This document shows, in pieces, positions 27,680 through 36,347 of a stretch of DNA of 64,000 nucleotides; the stretch's first letter is position 1, and the number at the start of each line of letters is the position of its first letter. The notes below the pieces were generated by a model. The model worked only from the letters and a program-made list of their open reading frames with translations, was not told the DNA's origin and searched no databases. Location of the stretch: assembly GCF_002865645.1 (NCBI RefSeq), contig NW_020194541.1, forward strand, positions 1-64,000, in the 5' to 3' direction. The position numbers and the translations under genes were made by a program. Source of the stretch: Hyaloscypha bicolor E (Eukaryota > Ascomycota > Leotiomycetes > Helotiales > Hyaloscyphaceae).

Positions 27680-29308
27680 ATGTCGCACACTTCCCTGCGC
27701 CTCCTGCGCACCCACCGACCGCCATTACCGCGTCTCATTCTCTCACAGTGCCGACCTATTCTCCCGCGAGCCACCCTTCACTCGACGCGATCCGCATCCA
27801 CAGAAGCATCCGATGCCCGCTCACTCGTCACTCGACTCAAGAACTTCCTCTTCGGAACATCCATATTTCTCTTCGGGGCATTTAGCTATCTCTACATCAC
27901 CGATACACGAGCAGGCGTACACCAATGGCTCGCCGTTCCTGCTCTACGATGGATATACCCCGACGCCGAGGACGCCCATCATGTCGGGACCCAGACGCTG
28001 AAAGCGCTCTATTCGTTCGGTATCCACCCCCGAGAACGGAATCCGAAGGTACAAGATTCAAAAGGGCCGGACTTGAGTATCGAGGTGTTTGGGCATAAGC
28101 TGCAAAATCCAATTGGCACATCTGCAGGTATTGACAAGTTGGCGGAGATCCCGGATGCCTTGTTGGCACTTGGTCCCGCGATAGTGGAGGTCGGAGGAGC
28201 TACACCATACCCGCAAGATGGGAATCCGAAGCCAAGAGTTTTCAGACTGCCGAGCCAGAAGGCACTTATCAATCGGTACGGATTGAATAGTCTGGGAGCG
28301 GAGGATATGGCGATGCGGTTACGAGAAAGAGTGAGGCTATTTGCATATCATAATGGTTACGGGATTGGAGAAGAGGCGGAAGAATTGGTGTTAAATGGTG
28401 GGGCTGGCGTTCCGCCAGGAAGTCTGGCGGAGGGGAAGCTGCTGGCGGTACAGGTTGCGAAGAACAAGTTTACGAAAGACGAGGACCTTGACGCGGTGCG
28501 GAGGGATTACGTTTATTGTGTGGAGATGCTAGCGCCATACGCGGATATCCTTGTGGTTAATGTCAGCAGTCCAAATACGCCTGGGTTGCGGACATTACAG
28601 CGAGTTGAGCCTTTGACGAAGATTCTTGAAGGCGTGGTTGGAGCAGCGAAATCCGTGAACAGGGAAACGGCACCAAAAGTTATGGTCAAGGTGTCCCCGG
28701 ATGAAGACCAAGATGAACAAATCGAAGGGATCGTGGAAGCGATCTGGAGAAGTGGTGTGGACGGAGTCATAGTTGGGAACACCACCAAACGGCGGCACAA
28801 TTTGATACCTCAACATGTGGACCTATCACCCAAGGAGAGACAGATTCTGGACGAGCAAGGCGGATTCTCCGGGCCGCACATGTTCGAAAGAACACTGGGT
28901 CTGGTAAAACGATACCGTCGTCTCCTTGATGAAGGCCCTCCAGCTCCTCCGAAGGGAAAGAAACAACCCAAGGAATCAACCAACCCAGTTGCAGGTCCTA
29001 CTTCAGGAGACGGACCCGGCTCAACCATCGTGGAGAAAGTTGAGACCGTGAAAGAGGGTTTGACAGGATCGGGAGGCACCGGATCTACGGGTGTAGGAGG
29101 GAGTCTCACCGATGGTTTGACTGGGGCTGGGCATGGACAAAAAGTCATTTTCGCCACGGGTGGCATCACAAATGGAAAACAGGCGCTGGAAATATTGAAC
29201 GCCGGTGCGAGTGTTGCCCAGATATACACAGCGTTGATATATGGAGGTGTGGGCACGGTGTCACGGATCAAAAAGGAGATGCGAGAGGAGATCGAGAAGA
29301 AGGGGTAA
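27680..29308 (+). CDS. Dihydroorotate dehydrogenase (quinone), mitochondrial, class 2
   Basis: Oxidises dihydroorotate to orotate, the fourth step of pyrimidine synthesis, passing electrons through FMN to ubiquinone at the outer face of the inner mitochondrial membrane. The 542-aa product is encoded without introns. Residues 1-45 are Arg/Ser-rich and acid-poor (targeting peptide), and 54-73 form a membrane helix. The TIM barrel shows GTSAGIDK (147), GNPKPRVFRL (181), INRYGLNS (197), NVSSPNTPGLR (294, with Ser297 the class-2 catalytic base position), VKVSP (336), GNTTKRR (366) and ATGGI (492). A Gly/Ser/Thr/Pro-rich insert of about 70 residues (418-487) interrupts the barrel before the last FMN-phosphate strand. 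The start is the only ATG that leaves a complete targeting peptide. A class-1 cytosolic enzyme is excluded by the N-terminal anchor and the catalytic Ser. Fungal names for it include URA9 and pyr genes. Confidence 0.93.
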   Translation: MSHTSLRLLRTHRPPLPRLILSQCRPILPRATLHSTRSASTEASDARSLVTRLKNFLFGTSIFLFGAFSYLYITDTRAGVHQWLAVPALRWIYPDAEDAHHVGTQTLKALYSFGIHPRERNPKVQDSKGPDLSIEVFGHKLQNPIGTSAGIDKLAEIPDALLALGPAIVEVGGATPYPQDGNPKPRVFRLPSQKALINRYGLNSLGAEDMAMRLRERVRLFAYHNGYGIGEEAEELVLNGGAGVPPGSLAEGKLLAVQVAKNKFTKDEDLDAVRRDYVYCVEMLAPYADILVVNVSSPNTPGLRTLQRVEPLTKILEGVVGAAKSVNRETAPKVMVKVSPDEDQDEQIEGIVEAIWRSGVDGVIVGNTTKRRHNLIPQHVDLSPKERQILDEQGGFSGPHMFERTLGLVKRYRRLLDEGPPAPPKGKKQPKESTNPVAGPTSGDGPGSTIVEKVETVKEGLTGSGGTGSTGVGGSLTDGLTGAGHGQKVIFATGGITNGKQALEILNAGASVAQIYTALIYGGVGTVSRIKKEMREEIEKKG

Positions 29309-30513
29309 AACTAGAGAGTTTGGTTCTGGTCCCTGTACAAATTACAGCGTTACAATTATATGCCGATTCATCTAGCTGTCTTTGGTGTCCTTTCTCTGCG
29401 GATGTTTCATACTCTCTCGTGTGGAGGTGGGTTCCGACTTAGTTCTCGTTCTGGTCTACACCCTAGCTGCCCTTCTTCGACTCATCACCACCTTACCATC
29501 TACATTTCAATCTCATGACAAAAGTTGGCAGAACTGCCATCCAAAAGAGGTCGCATTAACCACTACCAACATATCTCACACAACGCCCAAATCCAGCCCC
29601 CCACAATGCTCCAAGGTGATCAAGAATATGCAAGCGCAAAGACTGAGAATGCCAAGAACTACGTGTATCCCTTGGAGGTGGAGCATCACGTCGCTGGTCT
29701 GAGGTAGCAAACGCCAGAAGTCGAAGACAAAATAACTAGCATTGAAAAGTATCATGAAAATTTTGGCTATTTCCATGATTCCATCCCACTTTCCCAAAAG
29801 GGTCCCAGAGTGAGAATGAATATGCATGCACGATGGCAAGCAAGTGCTGCTTGAAGAACTCCCTGGTGTCAACGGGAGGAGTAAATAATCCGTCTCTATT
29901 CGAGGTGTGATCGAGTGCTAGCAACCAATGGGGTTGAGCAGATACACCCGATTTTTAATAACTTCGGCTGGCTGGTCATATATACAGGTTCATGTGGATA
30001 TGCCTTTGCTAACATAGTCCGAGATTTGATCCTTTCTATATATATTGTCCACGGCTTGCGGGGTAAAGTTCCCTTACCAACCTCTTTTCTAGTCCCCCAA
30101 GTTGTGGTGGAAAACCAGGGGCGTCGTAATCGCATACAGCACGATCGGCGATCTAGGGCATAGGAGTTTGGTACGTTCTGACATCTGAGGACCACAACAC
30201 TGGCACTTTCTGTTCCTAAATAATTCATTGAGGTATGATCACTCATTTTGTCGTGCAGTGCAAATCAAGAAAATCAACTCTGACCGTTCAATCGGGACAA
30301 AGGCTTCTCAATTAGGAACCTACATGTTATGTCAGTAGCGGAGGCTAGAGAGGGACTATTTAGCTAGCTACTCCCCATAGCAGAATACATTATCTTTCTG
30401 CCCCTACTCTGGCTTTCGCTATCGTTGAGGGCCCCCGGGATGTCTATCCCGTGACACTACAAATCCGCCCCCCCTCCCCCCACCAACAACCACACCACCT
30501 TGGCTGACAGCGC
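29309..30513. other. Gene-poor stretch downstream of DHODH
   Basis: Normal composition. Several short overlapping ORFs on both strands (up to about 116 codons) show no recognisable motif, no consistent frame and no convincing splice signals. Nothing supportable is seen. It leads into a zone of gene fragments. Confidence 0.4.
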
Positions 30514-30960
30514 CATCCACTGGGAAGAGCATATGAAGCCACGGGAATTCTCAAAGTCGACAACGTCTATTTCCTCTGCGTCACCGGAAAGACAGGACGG
30601 AGATCTACACCCAATAAAATGTTCTACTCCACATCCATTGTCCATGACATCGCTCCTCAAGAGGAGACCTTCAAAAATGTTACCGGCACCGACTCCCCAC
30701 ACTGGGTTTCCATGCATTACATTCTAAACAACCCTGAAGGTATGCTGCCCTAGCACTCTCCGAATAGAATTTCACCGGTTTCCACCCCCTTCGTCGATGC
30801 AGCGGGCAAAGCACATATCTCACTTAACGACGATCTTGTGCCCACCAATACTCTCCTATTCAATTCTCGTGCATGATATCATAAAATATTTCCGTTGAAG
30901 TGACGGTGCAACCGGGCGATGTCAACACAATCACGCTTCGTGCGACAAGGTCTTTTGGTA
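30514..30960 (+). pseudogene. Broken coding fragment, family not recognised
   Basis: From 30514 the plus strand reads a protein-like segment without a start codon. It contains LKVDNVYFLCVTGKTG, NVTGTDSPHWVSMHYILNN and ends at CCTGAAG followed by a GTATGC donor-like site (30740). Further frame-shifted protein-like pieces follow: TPFVDAAGKAHISLNDDL near 30783-30838 (stop at 30874) and VTVQPGDVNTITLRA near 30900-30945. The last piece resembles the strand pattern of carbohydrate-binding or galactose-binding-like domains, but this is only an impression. No start, a mid-gene stop and unconnected frames indicate a decayed gene remnant. Confidence 0.4.
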
Positions 30961-31294
30961 AGTCTCCTCTGGGCTCGTTATGTATTGTGGCTTTCGTGGC
31001 TCCTTGTGCTCTAGAAGGTGAACGAGCTAATTGTTCTGTTTTTCGAAGATTTTGTGGTGCAGATAGTTGGAATTGAGGTCTTCGAGGAAGAATTGTAGTC
31101 TGCTGGCTCGAAGATGATGGCGGAAAATGCGTGTTGTCCTTACAGGCGCTTTGAGCGCCGAACATTGGCAAGTATCCGAAGCGAGCAACACCGCTTTAAG
31201 AGCCATAAGCAAAAGAGATGAGAAATCGTAAGAGGAACTGAAGTTGCTTCGGTACTCCGTAATAGAGAGCAGCTCGCTGCGAACTTGCTACCAA

Positions 31295-31712
31295 TTATTC
31301 CTTTTTCAGTCCGTCAAGGGCCGTTAATACCACCCGAATACACTCTTTGAGAATTTGAGAATAGGCGGAACCAGGAAGAGCACCATAGTAGTAATTTGCT
31401 GCATGTTGCAAGGATCCTAATTCTCGGGCCAAGCGTCTGTCACCATTTATTAACGAGATTCTAGAGTAGGGACTGTGCAAAATGCTATCGATGGGCCAAT
31501 CCATGTCAACTGGAAGTCCTGTGGGTAAGCAATTTTGCATAGTCACATTGCGGAGGATAGGGAATATCATGCTTACCTCTCATAGCGATAATCTATAGCT
31601 CCAGACACAGGTCCGCAGAACCAGAGATACCATAGATGGGATTTTGAACTTTATGAAGAGACCCAACGGTGGGTTTGAGTGCGAATCGAGTGAAATTTAG
31701 CCAGCGGGCCAT
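31295..31712 (-). pseudogene. Partial two-exon gene with an in-frame stop, unknown family
   Basis: On the minus strand, exon 1 (31712-31577) starts MARWLNFTRF and ends at a GTAAGC donor. Exon 2 (31518-31295) starts after CCCACAG and encodes DMDWPIDSILHSPYSRISL, then ANYYYGALPGSAY, ending KKE and stop. The 58-bp intron keeps phase (119 sense codons in all), but codon 40 is TAG, 16 bp before the donor. Either the gene is dead, or a short product starts at the ATG beside the donor (76 aa). The exon-2 sequence looks like the conserved C-terminus of a larger protein that I cannot name. Adjacent to another gene fragment at 30.5-31.0 kb. Confidence 0.4.
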
Positions 31713-32019
31713 CTAGAGTTCAAAAGCAGTGTTGGTGAAGCTTAGTCTGGTGAGGACGAAGTTGGGGACGGAGAGAAAGATAAGCTTGAGGTCTGCAGGT
31801 AGTACGCACGGACTATCTTGAGCCCTGTGCACCCTGATACAACCACGGTGCAATCTTACACCCAGCCTCATCTTACCGACCTCTTCAAACTCTCCCGTTT
31901 CCTCTGCATCTCACCGCTCATCGCTTTCTATACCGATCACGGCTCAGCTCAGAAAAACAAGATTGATTTCTCAATCCTAGAAGTGTCCATCCTGAAGATT
32001 CCGTCTAACGTCCGACATC

Positions 32020-32812
32020 ATGGCAACTTCAATCTTCTCCAGAAAACGCGACCTCACCTACCTCATCTATTTCTGCATTGCAGTCCCTATGGCCTTCAGT
32101 GCGTCCCGTGCCCGTCCTCTACCGCCCCTGCCTTTTCTCTGTTCCTTTTCGCTCCCTTCTCTACCCTCCCGCGCCTTTCAGCCCGGGTGCAAGCTGACAA
32201 AGTCACGTGATAGTCGTGGACCTCCAACCACTCTACCCGCAATCTCTGATCCCAGGCTGGATGCAATCCATCACAGACTTCTACATAGACACCTACAACG
32301 ACCTGTTCTTCATCGGCACCCCTCCTCCGTTCTTTGAGTTCTTCATGTATACGGAGATGTTAATTCAGGTTCCGGTCATGATTTGGGGGATTGGTGGGTT
32401 GCTGCGTGGTGTGTCCCCTTCCCCTCCCCAGCCAAACCTATGCGGATCCCATTCTTGAACTTTGTGAATGAGAGGTGGAAGCAGGGCTTACTCCGAACAG
32501 ATTCCAAGATGGTGCCATTAGTTTTATTGCCGTTCGCTTGTCTAGTCTTCATCTCGACCGCGACTTGCATGTATGAGATGGTGCATTGGGATGTGCCGTT
32601 GAAGCAGAGGCTGAACTTAATGGCTCTATATGGACCTTATACTGCTTTGCGTAGGTTTTGAATTCCCTTGGAGTGTTCCGTCTTTTTGGAGGAGTTGAGG
32701 CTAATGAATCTGTGAAGCTGGGGTTATCGGAGTTGATATGTTCCTCCGCCTCAAGGGCATGATCGAAAGCTCTACCGGAGGATCCAAGGTTGGGGGTAAG
32801 AAAAACCAGTGA
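32020..32812 (+). CDS. TMEM97/EXPERA-domain ER membrane protein
   Basis: Predicted 172-aa, four-helix membrane protein of the EXPERA family (sigma-2 receptor TMEM97, EBP, TM6SF). In animals these act in sterol handling in the ER. Exons by hand: 32020-32098, 32214-32408, 32501-32650, 32718-32812; introns start GTGCGT, GTGTGT and GTAGGT, with a CTGAC branch site in the first. The product opens MATSIFSRKRDLTYLIYFC, then helix ends bearing DLQPLYP and an FFEFFMYTEMLIQVPVMIWG helix that matches the TMEM97 pattern. KMVPLVLLPFACLV and GVDMFLRL follow. It ends KKNQ, a canonical KKXX ER-retrieval signal. The start fits the family N-terminus. EBP sterol isomerase is less likely because of the TMEM97-like PPPFF/E segment. 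Confidence 0.8.
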
Positions 32813-33402
32813 GCTGTTTTATGGATTTTTGATCCATTTAGTGAAGCAGGGGTTCAGTACGAAAGTTTCACGCACAGCGAGATTCGCGACCAGTGATGTC
32901 TTGTTTTCTCTCAGCTCCGGCATGCCCTTCTCCTTTCTGACACTTTGATTTGATTCGATTCTTTAATTAAAGGAGTTTCAAGGTAGCGCGTTAAATTGGT
33001 TCGGTTGGAAAGAATGTTTACATCGATGTTTACCGTAACGTTTCCAGTGACGAAACAAAAGTTTCTACTACCACAGCCCATTTCACTAAGTCTTTGTCTT
33101 CTGGGCGAAGCATCACGAATCACCTCCTACAAAATCATAACCACTCAAACAAAGATCCTCTTTCTACGTTTGTCTTTCATCATCCTACTTGTTGTCCAAT
33201 TAAACTGAAAATCTGTCTCAAATCTGTCTCAAATCTCAACAAAGCCATTCTCTCTCTCCAAGCCTCCGCACTGTTCCAACGCTTCTCTCTATCTTCTCAA
33301 CCTGTCTACACAGCCATGTTATATACCCCATTAAAGTGTTGTCTCCGCCTCGATGCATTCACACACCAACAAGACCTGATACCTTCAACACAAAATCTTA
33401 AA
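32813..33402. other. Intergenic region, promoter of the following small gene
   Basis: Pyrimidine-rich tracts typical of fungal promoters lie at about 33220-33310 (CTCAAATCTGTCTCAAATC is a tandem near 33215). Short ORFs here have no recognisable content. Confidence 0.35.
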
Positions 33403-33928
33403 ATGTCAGCCGAAACAGTAACCATGGCATCGCAAGAAGAAATTCAAGAAGAAACCATACCCTCTCAATGGGACAGCGGTGTTTTTGACCCTCGACTTCA
33501 ACCTTTACCCTAGCAGCTTCTGGACAGGCGAAGACTTCATCCCCTACCGCAGTACCCTGTTGACAACTCTGCCACAATACTTCTCCCCACATCAGAGTAT
33601 CACCAAACTCCAGATCTCAATACTATTCCCGCGCCATCATACACAATCTAACTCCCTCCGCATTACGCAACGGGATCTGGTGAACCGTGTCACTGCGATC
33701 GTCCGAACTAACGAAGGAGTAGAGGTCGAAGTGATTTTCCAGAGCCCAGAGACAGATTGGAGCCAACTGCGGTGTCTTGCGCCTTTCTGGGGACTGAAAG
33801 GACAGAAGTGGAGAGTCAGAGTGATAGACGGAGAGAGAGAGGCGAGGTTGATTATGGGAGGTTCAGAATTAGGGACGAAACTACAGGCGGAGTGGAGGCG
33901 GATGAGAAATGACCGGGAACTCTATTGA
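33403..33928 (+). CDS. Small orphan protein, two exons (tentative)
   Basis: Not recognised. An acidic N-terminal frame starting at 33403 (MSAETVTMASQEEIQEETI) and an open frame ending at 33928 are in different phases. A 49-bp intron at 33479-33527 (GTGTTT...GGACAG) joins them exactly as ...SQWDSG-EDFIPYRS..., giving 158 aa. The C-terminal part has alternating hydrophobic strands (VTAIVRTNEGVEVEVIFQ, then WRVRVI) and ends WRRMRNDRELY, suggesting a small beta-rich cytosolic fold. The upstream sequence is a good promoter. ATG 33424 is an alternative start. The donor is weak, so the intron needs RNA evidence. Confidence 0.45.
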
Positions 33929-34100
33929 TGAATAGATGGAGACGAGAATAGATGTGACTAAAAAGGGATTTACATCTGTTGCTAGACAGAAGTGAAGTCT
34001 AAGCTAAAAACAAAACATATTTATTAATGATAAATGTGGTACGGTGTGGTATCTCGGAAACGCCTAACAGTAATGAGATGGGTAGGTGGTAAAGTGAGAG

Positions 34101-35154
34101 CATCACCAATGGTCGGCTCTAAATGCGCTGGAACAGTATAGTCAAAATAGCGGCCTGTTCGCGATGCTATTATCGGCCTTGTAGACGGCCTTACGGTACC
34201 TTTCGCTTTAACGGCTGGCTTGTCTTCGTAAGTCTTTGACTTTCTTCTGTTCCTTCTTCGACAAGTGGTCAATGAAGAACTCAGAATCGGCTCCGCCCAT
34301 CTCGTCATCCTCTATCACGACCCGTGGCTGGTATCCTGGATAGCAGAATCAGCTATATTAGGTATGTATATACGTCTAAAGAGAGAAGAGAAGAGGAGGA
34401 GCGGGGAGCTCGAGACTAGGATACAGGGTGCCACGCTAGGGCCAGGTCATGTGACGCTAACGTCACAACATCCTCGGCGGCCCCGCGGAGCTCTTCTCGG
34501 GAAGCATCAGCATGGGTCTCGGCGCGTACCTCGTAGCCCTGACAGATCGCAACCACTATGACGTCGAAATTGAGCGCGAGCGACGGCAAGTCCTCAACTA
34601 AGCGGATCAGGAGGATCAAGAGATGTATAAGTTTTTTGCTGGTTATGGGTTGGGTAAGGTGGTTTGCCCGCTTGCGAGGCAATTTAAAGGTGATCCAGAG
34701 GCGTAGGTGAAGGTACGCGTGGATTCCCCGATTAGATTGTTCAAACCATACCCGAAACATTCGTGACTATAATGCAGAGACAAAGCTAACATGGCAAGTT
34801 TATGGTGGTCTTTGAGCTTAAGCTGGAAAGGCCGAAGAACTCCAAGTGGTTGGAAATCAGCACTAGGAATGGGAGTATCATACTTCCTCGCTAAGTTCTT
34901 CGGATACCTCTGGTTTCAATTTGCTCACAATGGTGCACTCTGACAAATTACAGGTGGACTCATCCCCATGATCCCTTACTTCGCAGTAAACAATGTGGAT
35001 AGAGCGCTCTTCAACTCTAGTGTTACATGTGTCGTATTGCTCATCTTCGGGTATTGCAAAGCTATTACAACAGGGACGACGAATAATTCGGCGCTGTATG
35101 GCGCGATGGAGGCGCTGGCTATTGAGGGTGTGAGTTATTAGATTGTGAGGGTGT
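34101..35154 (+). pseudogene. Decayed Ccc1/VIT1-type vacuolar iron transporter
   Basis: Living homologues import Fe(II)/Mn(II) into the vacuole. Family blocks appear in order: EQYSQNSG (34130), DAIIGLVDGLTVPFALTAGL (34162), IGSAHLVIL (34286), GGPAELFSGSISMGLGAYL (34476), HYDVEIERERR, FAGYGLG, FELKLERPKNSK (34814), SALGMGVSYFL, GGLIPMIPYF (34954), LIFGYCKAITTGT. Remnant introns keep signals (34228-34284, 34713-34798, 34891-34953). Damage: a 1-bp loss near 34155; a 163-bp insertion at 34313-34475; TAA at 34599; TAG at 34704 where Trp is expected; a TGGT duplication near 34847 causing a frameshift; a destroyed donor (CTAAGT at 34891); TAG at 35137. No start codon is left. The mutations are mixed, not only RIP-like. 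Confidence 0.85.
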
Positions 35155-36347
35155 GAATCAGGGGCTATGTGGAATAATGTGGAATATGGGAATGGAAAGC
35201 CTATAGTTAAAGTTTTAGGTTCGTTAGATAGATGTTTTTTTGCTGGTCGGGTCACGAATAGAGGCTGACACCGTTTTTAAATTGTACACCGAAATCAACG
35301 CAGCGAAATACGATCCGAATTGTAGAAATTCGAACTCTAATTTTACAGTTTAAACACGGTATAATACATGTAATAACTACTCGTGAAAAGAAACCAAGCA
35401 CGCTTCAATCTAGCAGCCTCTCACAATACCCCGCTTGGTAGTTACAAGATTTCCATCCACATCTTTCTCGACCACAGGACCCTGGGTGAAGTCCTGGACT
35501 CTACCTTCGCGGCCATGGCCGGGGCATTCCCTGCAAACGACATCTTAGTATCGGTGTTACTCTGAACCACCCCTGGTCAGACAGTAATGATATGAAGCGC
35601 CACATATCTTGATCTTCTGGTTGCGTCCTCTTGCAATGCAGGTAGGTCGTATGTGGACGTTATTCTGGGGGCCGCAGACAGAACAATTCCCTTTCACGGA
35701 GCATAATTTCATATTTCTGCTAGTTGTTCGTCAAAAATGTGTAAATGAAAGCAGATCGTTCCAACTAACATTAAAAATAGAGACAACTTAAAATGCACAA
35801 CGGTTGAAATATTCAAACAGGTGACTACAGGTATATCTAACTAGTTAGACTAATGTTAGCATTTTGATAAAAGGTTTTCTTGGGAGACGTACCTAGACCA
35901 AAATAACTAATGGACAAATTGAAGTAATTCAGGTTGGAGTACAATAAGCTACATTGCTGAGACTAGTCGACCAGAGGTCCAGCAGCTAGGTGACACAAGA
36001 AAGGGGCCGAACAGTCGGCCAGGGAGCTTTTAGGTGATTCTATGGGACTAAGGGTTTCGCCAGGAGCGCGGCTCAATTTTGCCGTAGTATCCACGCCGTC
36101 ATTGAATATAAATGCAATAGAATATTGATGGAATGATCAAGTGGCAATGTAGTAATGTTCTCCTTTTCTATAAGCACCTTAGCCGAACCCCTGGCGGACG
36201 CCTGAATGAGCTACTGTAAGTCGTGGCGGCGCTAGGCTTGCTGCTGGAACCGTCAAAAAATATACCGCTTCACCTCATCTCCATCGACATGAATATCGAC
36301 ATCGACACGAGTCGTGGTTCTCGAAGCACAGAACATTTCGCATTGCT
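35155..36347. other. Intergenic region without supported gene
   Basis: About 1.2 kb. Short ORFs only (60-62 codons at 35383 and 35609), no homology recognisable by eye. The last 120 bp before 36348 are a plausible promoter with a pyrimidine/CGAC-rich leader. Confidence 0.4.

Noticed and set aside
27645..28001. 118-codon plus-strand ORF overlapping the DHODH start
   Set aside because: Out-of-frame shadow of the DHODH coding sequence; no motif, and the DHODH frame explains the region.
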